A DNA stretch of 8,542 nucleotides, from positions 1-8,542 of the forward strand of contig CAVFRF010000072.1 of NCBI GenBank assembly GCA_963624975.1. Direction: 5' to 3'. A model generated the notes under the pieces. That model ran no database searches. It saw only the letters and a list, made by a program, of their open reading frames with translations, and was not told the DNA's origin. The stretch's first letter is position 1, and each line of letters starts with the position of its first letter. The translations under genes were made by a program, and so were the position numbers. The DNA comes from CAVLCC01 sp963624975 (GTDB lineage Bacteria > Actinomycetota > Coriobacteriia > Coriobacteriales > CADBOM01). This document shows positions 1 through 6,548 of this stretch, piece by piece.

Positions 1-468
1 CATGCCGGCTCGGCTTCGCTTCGCTGCAGAAGTCGCCGGCACGACACACCCCACGCTGGCACCTGGCGAGTCGCAAAAGACAGTTGAAGACTCGCCGGCG
101 CTCCGTGCGAGATGTATCGGAACGGCGACTTCTGGCTGTAAAGCCCAGCCTGAGCCGTTATGGTATAGCCCGCGCGGGGCATCCCAGGGAGAGTTACGAG
201 AAGAACATGCGGAGATTCGACAAGCCGCCTCTTACAACCGCTGTCGGATTGGGTTGTGTTGTTTCGGTGAATCTATATCTGCTGTTGGAACAATGAAATC
301 GGTACATATCTCGCTATATATGGGCACAGGCTCGACCGTCGGCAGGGTTGAAGTTTGCCGAGGCTCAATTTTGGTGGAAATCGTACTTGAGAACTGTTAG
401 GCTTTACGGGTGCTTTTAACGCAGACGACAAACGAACCACGGTCACAAAATTGGAGGTTGTCGATTTG
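1..468. other. Gene-free leader region upstream of the M23 hydrolase gene
   Basis: I find no convincing coding region here. A 132-codon open frame on the plus strand has no recognisable domain, no good ribosome binding site and an amino-acid mix unlike the neighbours. The first ~200 bases are GC-rich and hold several inverted repeats (see 27-134). Positions 250-420 are visibly more AT-rich, as expected of a promoter or leader zone. TTGAGA at 387-392 resembles a -35 box, but no good -10 lies at the right distance, so I do not call a promoter. I looked for hallmarks of the ydaO c-di-AMP, cobalamin, glycine, SAM and T-box leaders, and of tmRNA and RNase P RNA, and recognised none. Confidence 0.5.
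27..134. repeat. Nested inverted repeats, possible structured RNA or leader
   Basis: A perfect 12-bp inverted repeat pairs 27-38 (CAGAAGTCGCCG) with 123-134 (CGGCGACTTCTG). Nested inside it is a second inverted repeat, 63-72 (CTGGCGAGTC) with 89-98 (GACTCGCCGG), 10 bp with one G-T wobble. A 5-bp pairing, 39-43 (GCACG) with 104-108 (CGTGC), can stack on the outer stem. Just outside, 132-148 can form a small hairpin with a GTAA loop (GGCT/AGCC). Nested stems closing a ~108-nt unit look like a folded RNA, but I cannot match it to a known class, and strand and transcription are unknown. Confidence 0.4.
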
Positions 469-1536
469 GTGACTACTCAACCCAGGGCACGCCGTCGCTT
501 TGCTGCGGCAATCGCTGCAGCCTTTTTGCTCGCGTTTTCGACGTTCCCCACAAGCGCCCTTGCCGAAACCTCTTCCGAGGTTCAGGCCGAGGCAGATGCT
601 CTCATGAAGCAGATCGACTCGTTGCAGTCGCAGATCGACACGGCGCAGTCGCAGTACGACACCGCGATGAACGAGTACAACGATGCAACGCAGGCTATGG
701 AGCAGGCTCAGCAGAAGATCGCCAGCTGCCAGCAGACCATCGATGCCAACAAGGACAAGATTCGCAACCGCGCTGCCAGCGTGTACCGCAACGGCGAGCT
801 AACCATGGTGGACGTGATACTGGGCGCAAGCAGCTTCAGCGAGTTCTGCACGCTGTCGACCCAGGTGCAGTACATCAACGACTACAACAACGCCATCATC
901 GAGGAATCGCTTACCGCCAAGTCGGAGGCGGAGGCGGCCAGGGCCGAAATCGAGACGCAGCAGAAGAAGGCCCAGGAGGAGATGCAGACGGCCGAGAACG
1001 CCAAGGCCGAGCTGGCTCAGAAGACCTCCGACATCCAGGCCGAGGTAGCCAAGCTCAACAGCGAGGCCGCCGAACTGCAGGCCGAGGAGGAGGCGGCCGC
1101 AGAGGCGGCACGCAGCGCCTACTCTGGCAGCGCCGGCGAAGACGTGATCACCGGCAACGGGCAGTTCTCGCACCCGTGCCCGGGCTATTCGAGCATCTCG
1201 AGCACCTTTGGCTACAGGACCTACGACAACTCCTTCCACAAGGGAATGGACTTCGCCGCGCCTGCAGGCACGCCCATCTACGCGGCAGACTCGGGCACCG
1301 TGGTGATCGCCGGATACAGCAGCTCTGCTGGCAACTGGGTCGTGATCTCGCATGGCGACGGCCTCGTGACCAAGTACATGCACATGGTGAGCACGCCCTA
1401 TGTGTCGGCTGGCGAATACGTTTCGCGCGGGCAGAACATCGGCGCGGTGGGCACGACGGGCAACTCGTCGGGCAACCATCTGCACTTCCAGGTGGAGGTC
1501 AACGGCACCGCCGTGAACCCGGCATCGTATCTGTAG
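469..1536 (+). CDS. Secreted coiled-coil M23 peptidase (CwlO/PcsB-like peptidoglycan hydrolase)
   Basis: Predicted zinc-dependent endopeptidase (355 aa) that cuts peptidoglycan cross-bridges outside the cell, probably during cell separation or wall growth. Residues 1-32 are a signal peptide: Arg-rich start, a hydrophobic Ala/Leu/Phe stretch and an ALA cleavage site. Residues ~35-215 are a long Gln/Glu/Ala-rich coiled coil that includes the YRNGELTMVDVILGASSFSE segment typical of PcsB/CwlO N-terminal domains. The C-terminal M23 (LytM) domain has HKGMD (H257, D261) and HLHF (H337, H339), giving the zinc and catalytic residues, plus YMH (H305). In this family the coiled coil usually gates activity, often through FtsEX; neither gene is in view. 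Start choice: GGAGG lies at 453-457. GTG at 469 and TTG at 466 are both possible, with 11- and 8-nt spacing. TTG at 451 overlaps the Shine-Dalgarno sequence and is unlikely. The family call is secure and the start is uncertain by one codon. Confidence 0.93.
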   Translation: MTTQPRARRRFAAAIAAAFLLAFSTFPTSALAETSSEVQAEADALMKQIDSLQSQIDTAQSQYDTAMNEYNDATQAMEQAQQKIASCQQTIDANKDKIRNRAASVYRNGELTMVDVILGASSFSEFCTLSTQVQYINDYNNAIIEESLTAKSEAEAARAEIETQQKKAQEEMQTAENAKAELAQKTSDIQAEVAKLNSEAAELQAEEEAAAEAARSAYSGSAGEDVITGNGQFSHPCPGYSSISSTFGYRTYDNSFHKGMDFAAPAGTPIYAADSGTVVIAGYSSSAGNWVVISHGDGLVTKYMHMVSTPYVSAGEYVSRGQNIGAVGTTGNSSGNHLHFQVEVNGTAVNPASYL

Positions 1537-1600
1537 GGGAGCTGTCACGGGGTCCGCAACCCGGTGGGGCGGCGTTTAGGCAAGATTGCACTCGACCTTC

Positions 1601-1629
1601 GCGGGCATCGGCATCCAGCTGGTGCCCGC
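1601..1629 (+). terminator. GC-rich hairpin after the M23 gene, possible terminator
   Basis: GCGGGCA (1601-1607) pairs with TGCCCGC (1623-1629), and the stem extends inward by a T-G and a C-G pair. It lies ~65 nt after the M23 stop codon. No T-tract follows, so this would be at best a non-canonical terminator or an mRNA 3'-end stabiliser. Confidence 0.3.
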
Positions 1630-1687
1630 GTCGTGTATCTGCGAGAGGGCTGTCGTGCGCTGCACCCGAGCACAGCTTCAGGTCATT

Positions 1688-1715
1688 AAAAAAGCCGCTC
1701 ACTTGGGGCGGCTTT
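1688..1715 (-). terminator. Rho-independent terminator of the tRNA-Asp gene
   Basis: AAAGCCGC (1691-1698) pairs perfectly with GCGGCTTT (1708-1715) around a 9-nt loop. On the minus strand the stem runs into six or more T residues (the A run at 1688-1693), 12 nt past the tRNA CCA end. On the plus strand only TTTC follows, so it may stop readthrough from the M23 gene weakly as well. Confidence 0.8.
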
Positions 1716-1726
1716 CGAAGTCTTGA

Positions 1727-1803
1727 TGGCGGGATGTACGAGACTTGAACTCGCGACCTCTGGCTTGACAGGCCAGCGCTCTAACCAGCTGAGCTAACAC
1801 CCC
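1727..1803 (-). tRNA. tRNA-Asp (anticodon GTC)
   Basis: Read on the minus strand this is a complete cloverleaf. The acceptor stem GGGGTGT pairs with ACATCCC (one G-T wobble). The D-arm is TAGCTCAGCTGGTTAGA. The anticodon stem CTGGC/GCCAG encloses CTGTCAA, giving anticodon GTC, which reads Asp codons GAC/GAU. The T-arm contains GTTCAAGTC. The discriminator base is G, as expected for tRNA-Asp, and the 3' CCA is encoded (1727-1729). It stands as a single-gene unit with its own promoter and terminator. I see no duplicated 3' end nearby that would suggest use as an integration site. Confidence 0.97.
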
Positions 1804-1837
1804 TTGCTACGAACGAGTTGTTCATGCAGCGTTAAGG

Positions 1838-1866
1838 ATAATATCGGTTTTGCGGCATGGTGTCTA
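1838..1866 (-). promoter_or_regulatory. Sigma70-type promoter of tRNA-Asp
   Basis: On the minus strand, TAGACA (-35, 1866-1861; 5 of 6 consensus) and TATTAT (-10, 1843-1838; 5 of 6) are separated by exactly 17 nt. Transcription would begin near 1831, about 28 nt before the mature tRNA 5' end at 1803. This is the best-formed promoter in the window. Confidence 0.8.
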
Positions 1867-1891
1867 GGCAATCTGGAAAAGTGGTCGAGAA

Positions 1892-1929
1892 TTGCCGCCC
1901 AAAAACGGCGGGCGGCAACCGGGCGGCAA
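1892..1929. repeat. Tandem GGGCGGCAA repeats with an inverted copy, possible operator
   Basis: GGGCGGCAA occurs at 1910-1918 and 1921-1929, within an 11-bp direct repeat (GGGCGGCAAC plus C or T). A perfect inverted copy, TTGCCGCCC, sits at 1892-1900. The first pair makes a 9-bp hairpin with loop AAAAACGGC. The cluster lies between two divergent promoters: the tRNA-Asp -35 is 26 nt away on one side and the HAD gene -10 is 88 nt away on the other. It could be a protein-binding site or a DNA hairpin. The function is inference. Confidence 0.4.
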
Positions 1930-2016
1930 CTCCGCATGCAACACCGCGGCAGCTCGGCGCCCTGTGCCTTATATCGAGAGGGGCGAGACCTCGGGAAAAG
2001 CCGCCCTCTGGCGTTG

Positions 2017-2022
2017 TATAAT
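2017..2022 (+). promoter_or_regulatory. Consensus -10 box upstream of the HAD phosphatase gene
   Basis: A perfect TATAAT lies at 2017-2022, giving a start near 2029 and an untranslated leader of ~28 nt before the ATG at 2057. No good -35 box is present: the position 17 nt upstream reads GGAAAA. The promoter may therefore be weak, activator-dependent, or driven by contacts I cannot see. Confidence 0.5.
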
Positions 2023-2056
2023 CTTCGTTCACGGCAAAAACGGCCTTTGGAGGCTC

Positions 2057-2770
2057 ATGGCTTCTTCATCCACAGACATATCTGACACCATCACCGCGGA
2101 AAACGGCGGCAAGGTGCGTCTGGCGGTGTTCGACATCGACGGCACCACGATCGACGGGCAGTCTCCGGCCATCGTTACGCTCAACCTGTTCACCGACGGC
2201 GTGCTGGGCATCGGATCCGCGCTCATGGCGGGCATCTGGGGGCTGAGGTACAAGGCCGGCCTCACCGTCGAGACCACGGAGGTGCGGCAGAGGGTCTTTG
2301 CCGCCTTCAGGGAAATGCCGGTGGAGCAGGCCAACCAGATACTGGCCGACATCTACGAGAAGCGTGTGGCCCCCAGGATTCGCGAGAAGGCGCTGGATCG
2401 CATCCGGTGGCATCAGAAACGCGGCGACGTGGTGGTGTTCGTGTCGGCATCGTTCGACTACATCGCGAAGCTTTTGGCTGCCGACATTGGGGTGGACAGA
2501 CAGCTGTCTACCAAGATGGGGGTGAAGGACGGACGCTACACCGGCAAGGTCGAGGGCCTTCCCGTCGAGGGCGACGAGAAGCCGGTGCGGCTCGCGCAGT
2601 ATGCCGATGCGGAGTTCGGCGAAGGCCGTTGGGAGCTGGCGTATTCGTACGGCGACCACGAGACCGACATCCCTATGCTGGAGATGGCGGAGCATCCCGT
2701 GGCGGTCAATCCCAAGCGCGGTTTGGAATCGGTTGCCAAAGAGCGCGGATGGGATATAGTCGATTGGTAG
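2057..2770 (+). CDS. HAD superfamily subfamily IB hydrolase (SerB/CicA-like phosphatase)
   Basis: Predicted Mg-dependent cytoplasmic phosphatase of 237 aa in the HAD-IB family; the substrate cannot be told from sequence. All four HAD motifs are present. Motif I is DIDGTT (nucleophile D26, acid/base D28). Motif II is VSAS (S130). Motif III is K176 in EGDEKPVRL. Motif IV is GDHETD (D200, D204). Residues ~34-115 form the helical cap between motifs I and II. The ending (YGDHETDIPMLE, AVNPKRGL, GWDIVDW) is typical of the HAD-IB group that includes phosphoserine phosphatase-like and CicA-like proteins. The start ATG at 2057 follows GGAGG (2049-2053) by only 3 nt, which is tight. An in-frame GTG at 2114 has no better signal and would begin just before motif I. 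The open frame extends upstream to 1892, but that part overlaps the promoter. Confidence 0.9.
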   Translation: MASSSTDISDTITAENGGKVRLAVFDIDGTTIDGQSPAIVTLNLFTDGVLGIGSALMAGIWGLRYKAGLTVETTEVRQRVFAAFREMPVEQANQILADIYEKRVAPRIREKALDRIRWHQKRGDVVVFVSASFDYIAKLLAADIGVDRQLSTKMGVKDGRYTGKVEGLPVEGDEKPVRLAQYADAEFGEGRWELAYSYGDHETDIPMLEMAEHPVAVNPKRGLESVAKERGWDIVDW

Positions 2771-2808
2771 AAGCGGCGGCTGCAAATTGCATGTTCTGCC
2801 GTTGCAGG

Positions 2809-2853
2809 CAAGCCCGAAGGGCTTGTTGTTGAACCCGGGCCGGCCTCGGGTTT
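2809..2853 (+). terminator. Two adjacent hairpins between the HAD and AAA-like genes
   Basis: CAAGCCC (2809-2815) pairs with GGGCTTG (2819-2825) around a GAA loop and is followed by TTGTT. Immediately after, AACCCG (2832-2837) pairs with CGGGTT (2847-2852). Both lie in the 103-nt gap between two same-strand genes, ending 8 nt before the Shine-Dalgarno sequence of the second. They could end the HAD transcript weakly or act as a leader structure for the AAA-like gene. The T-tract is poor, so termination is uncertain. Confidence 0.4.
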
Positions 2854-2873
2854 GGATCTTGAAGGAGGATGAC

Positions 2874-4370
2874 ATGGATTTCATGCAGGAGAGCCATCCG
2901 TCCGATGATTTCGACGCTCGCGTCGAGCTTTACATAGACGCTGCCGACAGGGCGGCCCGCGAGAACCACAAGAGGCTCGCGATTCATCTGTATATCGCCG
3001 CATTCGAGCAGCACAACGTTTGCAATGCGGTTCCCAGCCCGACGGTGCTCGACGCCATGGGATGCGCGTGGGACATCGCGTGCGAGATCGGCGACAAGAG
3101 CAGCGCCGAGACCATCTTCACCGAGCTTTCGCCCTACAGCTCGCCAGAGCAGGTTCAGGTGCGCGTGCGCCAGCTGCAGGAGATGGCGGTGGACCAGCTG
3201 CGGCAGATGGGCGTGCCCGACGACTGCATCGAGCGCATGTCGGAGGCCAACATGAACGCCGGCGTGCAGGACGGGTTCGACGAAGACTACGTGGATGCCG
3301 ACGACGAAGACGATGCCGCAGACGCTGGCTCGGGTGCGGGAGCAGGTTCGAAGCTGCCCGAGGGCACCAATCCGCTCGAGCTGCTCAAGCAGATCGGCAG
3401 CGCGATGGAAAGCGCCGTGGAGGTCAAGAAGTACGCCGACCTCGTGGGCTACGACGCCGCGCTCGAACAGATGTGCGTGTACGGTTTCGAGTCGGCCGGC
3501 GACAAGGAATACCAGCGCTTCATTCGAGCGACCTCCGAGTTCCACGGCGTGGACGGGATGTCGCTCGAAGAGCCGTTCGTGATGCAGGGCCCGTCGCGCG
3601 AAGACCTCTACGAGTTTGCCGAGGCCACGGCGGGCGAGATCGGCAATCCCGTCGTGTCGCTGCACGTGCGCACCGACGACGAGGGCATGTGGACCATGAG
3701 GCTGTCGGGTCCCTTCAAGAGGGGGCCGTTCGGGGTCTCCGACCCCAGCGACGTGCCCACGCCCTGCACGTTCATCGTGGAGAACGTCGACCTGCTGCAG
3801 GACTTCATCAGGGAATCCGCCAGGAGCGAGGCCATGGGCTACGGCAGCGACTCGCCCTATCCGCATGCAACCGGCAGGGGATACGGCGAGGTGCTGGGAT
3901 ACGTTCACACGATGATGAACAAGTCCAAGGTTTTCACCATCGCGACCTCCGCTGCCAGCAACATCGAGTTCTTGCCGCAGATAGACGACCTGTTCGCCAG
4001 GTCGCAGCGCATCGAGGTGGGCTACCCCAACCTGGAGGAGCGCAAGCAGATCTGGGAGAGCTTCGCGGCCGACCATGTGTCGTTTGCCACGATCGACCTC
4101 GATTCGCTTGCGGAGATTTCGGCGGGGGTGTCGAGGCACGACCTCGTGGCTGCGGGGCGCAACGCGGTGCGCGATGCCTACCGCAAGTCCATCAGCAACA
4201 GCGACTACGAGTTCGTGGACATCAACGACGTGCTGTACGAGCTGGTACCGTTCGTGTCGGATGCCAAGCTGGGTTCGGCGATCGAGGATGCCGCGGCGAT
4301 GGCGTTCTCCAACGAGCTGGAGGGGATGCTGTCCGACTTGGACGATCCCAGTGCCGGGGCCGTGGACTAG
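2874..4370 (+). CDS. Degenerate AAA+-like protein with helical N-terminal domain
   Basis: A 498-aa cytoplasmic protein of unknown role. Residues ~10-130 are helical and TPR-like (ADRAARENHKRLAIHLYIAA). Residues 134-150 are a very acidic linker. Residues ~235-440 follow the order of a classical AAA+ module: MQGPSREDLYEFAEATAGEIG where Walker A should be, CTFIVENVDLL at Walker B (298-308), VFTIATSAASN at sensor 1 (353-363), LFARSQRIEVGYPNLEERKQIW (373-394) and LAEISAGVSRHDLVAAGRNA (412-431). The Walker A GKT is missing, Walker B appears changed from DE to E303-N304, and the sensor-1 Asn aligns with Ser359. The FAR arginine (R376) and the SRHDL motif remain. It probably does not hydrolyse ATP and may be a scaffold or regulatory partner. 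AAGGAGG (2862-2868) lies 5 nt before the ATG, so the start is firm. The AAA relationship is my alignment by eye. Confidence 0.85.
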   Translation: MDFMQESHPSDDFDARVELYIDAADRAARENHKRLAIHLYIAAFEQHNVCNAVPSPTVLDAMGCAWDIACEIGDKSSAETIFTELSPYSSPEQVQVRVRQLQEMAVDQLRQMGVPDDCIERMSEANMNAGVQDGFDEDYVDADDEDDAADAGSGAGAGSKLPEGTNPLELLKQIGSAMESAVEVKKYADLVGYDAALEQMCVYGFESAGDKEYQRFIRATSEFHGVDGMSLEEPFVMQGPSREDLYEFAEATAGEIGNPVVSLHVRTDDEGMWTMRLSGPFKRGPFGVSDPSDVPTPCTFIVENVDLLQDFIRESARSEAMGYGSDSPYPHATGRGYGEVLGYVHTMMNKSKVFTIATSAASNIEFLPQIDDLFARSQRIEVGYPNLEERKQIWESFAADHVSFATIDLDSLAEISAGVSRHDLVAAGRNAVRDAYRKSISNSDYEFVDINDVLYELVPFVSDAKLGSAIEDAAAMAFSNELEGMLSDLDDPSAGAVD

Positions 4371-4430
4371 CGGGGTGGCCTAGGCCGCGAGGGCTGGCGA
4401 TCTAGATTAGCTGTTGATGCGATCGCGATA

Positions 4431-4481
4431 AGCGGTAGCTGTTTGACTCACCTGTTGGGGCATGCAGCTACCGCTTTTTTT
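4431..4481 (+). terminator. Strong rho-independent terminator after the AAA-like gene
   Basis: AGCGGTAGCTG (4431-4441) pairs perfectly with CAGCTACCGCT (4465-4475) over 11 bp with a 23-nt loop, followed by seven T residues (4475-4481). It ends 60 nt after the stop codon of the plus-strand gene. On the minus strand the stem is followed only by TTATC, so it could also act weakly on larC, which converges from the right. Confidence 0.85.
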
Positions 4482-4503
4482 GTGGCTTGCGGTCGGGGTG
4501 CGC

Positions 4504-5796
4504 CTACGGGTTCGGAGATTGCTGCTTCCACTGCGCTGCCAGGTCGTCTTCGACTTGCGTGCAGCTCTGGCCTGTCTGGTGCGCTATGCGGGCCACGTCG
4601 TCGTGCTCGGGGCGGATCCAATGTTGCGGAGCGATGCCGTTGGCCGTGGAGCCGTCGGGCCAGGCGAGCTTGAACCTCACCGGGCCGTAGCTCGTCTCTG
4701 CCGTGCGGCTTTCCCTCGGTGCCACGCTGCGCTCCACGATGCTTCGCCTCACCCCCAGCGAACCTGTGAGCTTGCTGGCCAGCTCGCATAGGCGGTCGGC
4801 ATCTGCCGGTGCGCACAGCACGTTGAGAATGCAGCCCAGGCGACCTTTCTTCATGGCGATGGACTGCTGCCACACGTCGAGGGCACCTGCGTCGAGCAGG
4901 TCTTCACAGCAAGAGGCGGCGTTTTCGGGGCTGATGTGGTCGATGTTGGTTTGCAGCAGCACGCAGCCCTCGATTGCCATGCCCTCGGGGTTGGTACATG
5001 CAGCGCTCGTGTCTCCCACGACGCTCGCAGGGGCGCCCACCACGATTCGCAGCGCGTTGGGGGTGCCCGGAATGGTGCGCGTGCCCAGGCCCGTTCCCAC
5101 GGCAGCGGGAACCATCGTGGGCAGGGGACCCCACTTGGCCACGTTGGCCTTGAGCAGAGCCGCGCCGGTGGGGGTGGTAAGCTCGCCTTCGTTGGCGCCT
5201 GCCTGCACGGGCATGCCGACGCATATGAGCGCGGTGGCCGGAGCCGGCACGGGCAGTGTCCCATGAGCGCACTTCACGGTGCCGTATCCCAGCGTGACCA
5301 CCGACGAGTGCAGCGTGTCGATGCCGAGCACGTCCAGCAGCACCGATGCGCCCACGATGTCGGCGATGGAGTCGATGGCGCCCACCTCGTGGAAGGCCAC
5401 GTCGTCCACCGGCGCGCCGTGCACCTGCGCTTCGGCTTCGGCAACGATCTGGAACGCGCGCAGCGCACGCTCGGCCGCGCCTTGCGCGATGGAGCCGTCT
5501 TCGCGCCAGCCTTCGATCGTGGAGCGGATGCTCGCCCAGCTGGTGTGCTCGTGCCCGTCCGAGCGAGCATGAGCGTGATCGCAAGCGCAATCGGCATCCG
5601 TCACCTTCATCCCGAGGCCGGCGATGCCCTGGTCGCTTCTCTCCTCGAATTGCACCCTGGCTTGCGGCAGCAGCTTTGCGAACAGCTGCACGAACCTCTC
5701 GCGGTCGAACGCGCCGACCTGCTCGGCTGCCTGCATGAGCGCGCATACCAGCTTGTCGCCCGAAGCTCCGGTACCGGCATCGACGTGCGCGATCAT
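4504..5796 (-). CDS. larC: LarC, nickel-pincer cofactor nickel chelatase
   Basis: LarC inserts nickel into pyridinium-3,5-bisthiocarboxylic acid mononucleotide, the last step in making the NPN cofactor of lactate racemase (LarA) and related enzymes; the known enzyme uses CTP. This is a 430-aa cytoplasmic protein. Family hallmarks: HVDAGTGASGD at the N-terminus; FHEVGAIDSIADIVGA (135-150); GYGTVKCAHGTLPVPAPAT (170-188); ANEGELTTPTGAALL (201-215); TNIDHISPE (283-291); and LDVWQQSIAMKKGRLGC (306-322). A Cys/His-rich stretch (C70, C72, H74, H76, H82, H84) in the N-terminal half may help bind metal. In Lactobacillus plantarum larC is split and joined by programmed frameshifting; here it is one uninterrupted frame. 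The ATG at 5796 overlaps the larB stop (ATGA) and has GAGGAGG 7 nt upstream (5804-5810), implying coupled translation. A longer frame to 6201 is only overlap with larB. Confidence 0.95.
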   Translation of the reverse strand: MIAHVDAGTGASGDKLVCALMQAAEQVGAFDRERFVQLFAKLLPQARVQFEERSDQGIAGLGMKVTDADCACDHAHARSDGHEHTSWASIRSTIEGWREDGSIAQGAAERALRAFQIVAEAEAQVHGAPVDDVAFHEVGAIDSIADIVGASVLLDVLGIDTLHSSVVTLGYGTVKCAHGTLPVPAPATALICVGMPVQAGANEGELTTPTGAALLKANVAKWGPLPTMVPAAVGTGLGTRTIPGTPNALRIVVGAPASVVGDTSAACTNPEGMAIEGCVLLQTNIDHISPENAASCCEDLLDAGALDVWQQSIAMKKGRLGCILNVLCAPADADRLCELASKLTGSLGVRRSIVERSVAPRESRTAETSYGPVRFKLAWPDGSTANGIAPQHWIRPEHDDVARIAHQTGQSCTQVEDDLAAQWKQQSPNP

Positions 5797-6548
5797 GCTC
5801 CGGCCTCCTCGCCGCCAAGCCAAGCCGGCAGGTTGATGCGGTGCGCGATCTGTCCCGCGCCGAACCCGTTGTCGATGTTCACCACGCTCACGCCCGCGGC
5901 GCAGCTGTTGACCATCGAGAGCATCGCGGCCACTCCTCCCAGGTTGGCCCCGTATCCCACGCTGGTGGGCACCGCGACTACCGGCACCTTCACCAGGCCC
6001 GCCACTAGCGAAGGCAGCGCGCCCTCCATACCGGCGGCGCACACGATCGCGCGGGCATCTCGTAGCTCGTCCACGCGCGAAAGCGTGCGGTGGACCCCCG
6101 CGACCCCGATGTCGGGAATCAGGCTCACATGCGAGCCCATCAGGCACGCCGTAACGGCGGCCTCCTCGGCCACGAACAGGTCGCTCGTGCCCGCGCAGCA
6201 CACCACCACGTTGCCGGTGGCGGCGCTTCGGGGCACCGTGGCCAGCACGTCGGCGGTGCTCGTGGCGCCCGCCGCGTTGCGCTCGGCTCGCCTGTCCACG
6301 AACAGCACGCGCGGCGTGGGCAGGTACGTGGCATCGGCAATGCGCTCGCTCACGTCGGCGGCCTTCTCGCTTTCCACCCGCGTGACCATCACCAGCTCGC
6401 TGCGCTCCAGCAGCTTGAGGCAGATGGCCGCGATCTGTCCGGCGGTCTTTCCCATTCCAAACACCACTTCGGGAAAGCCGCAGCGGCGCTCGCGGTCAAA
6501 ATCGATGTTGGCAAATTGCCCGATGTCGGGCCTCGTGTCAGAATCCAT
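5793..6548 (-). CDS. larB: LarB, pyridinium-3,5-biscarboxylic acid mononucleotide synthase
   Basis: LarB carries out the first NPN step: it carboxylates and hydrolyses nicotinic acid adenine dinucleotide to pyridinium-3,5-biscarboxylic acid mononucleotide. The fold resembles PurE (AIR carboxylase). The 251-aa length is normal for the family. Clear family blocks are GFPEVVFGMGKTAGQI (24-39), CAGTSDLFVAEEAA (118-131), PDIGVAGVHRTL (145-156), GMEGALPSLVAGL (173-185) and PTSVGYGANLGGVAAML (194-210), then SCAAGVSVVNIDNGFGAG (215-232). E175 and C216 are 41 residues apart, the same spacing as the active-site Glu180 and Cys221 that I recall for L. plantarum LarB. The ATG at 6548 has GAGGAG at 6555-6560, 6 nt away. 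It is first in a larB-larC operon divergent from the radical SAM gene, with 88 nt between the starts. No clean promoter is visible in that gap. Confidence 0.95.
   Translation of the reverse strand: MDSDTRPDIGQFANIDFDRERRCGFPEVVFGMGKTAGQIAAICLKLLERSELVMVTRVESEKAADVSERIADATYLPTPRVLFVDRRAERNAAGATSTADVLATVPRSAATGNVVVCCAGTSDLFVAEEAAVTACLMGSHVSLIPDIGVAGVHRTLSRVDELRDARAIVCAAGMEGALPSLVAGLVKVPVVAVPTSVGYGANLGGVAAMLSMVNSCAAGVSVVNIDNGFGAGQIAHRINLPAWLGGEEAGA

Noticed and set aside
2..400. 132-codon plus-strand frame as a small gene
   Set aside because: There is no ribosome binding site, no recognisable motif, and it overlaps the nested inverted repeats.
1..468. Known riboswitch, T-box, tmRNA or RNase P RNA upstream of the M23 gene
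   Set aside because: I compared the conserved core sequences of these classes from memory and found none; only unassigned stems remain.
799..1548. 249-codon minus-strand open frame opposite the M23 gene
   Set aside because: Its composition is that of an antisense shadow, and the plus strand encodes a clear signal peptide, coiled coil and M23 domain.
1727..1803. tRNA-Asp as an attachment site for an integrated element
   Set aside because: No integrase gene and no repeat of the tRNA 3' end is present in the window.
2706..4139. 477-codon minus-strand open frame opposite the AAA-like gene
   Set aside because: It is a high-GC shadow. Its His/Leu/Arg-rich translation has no domain, while the plus-strand frame has a strong Shine-Dalgarno sequence and AAA-type motifs.
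4504..5796. Programmed frameshift in larC as in L. plantarum
   Set aside because: The frame is continuous from ATG to stop and all LarC blocks are in one frame.
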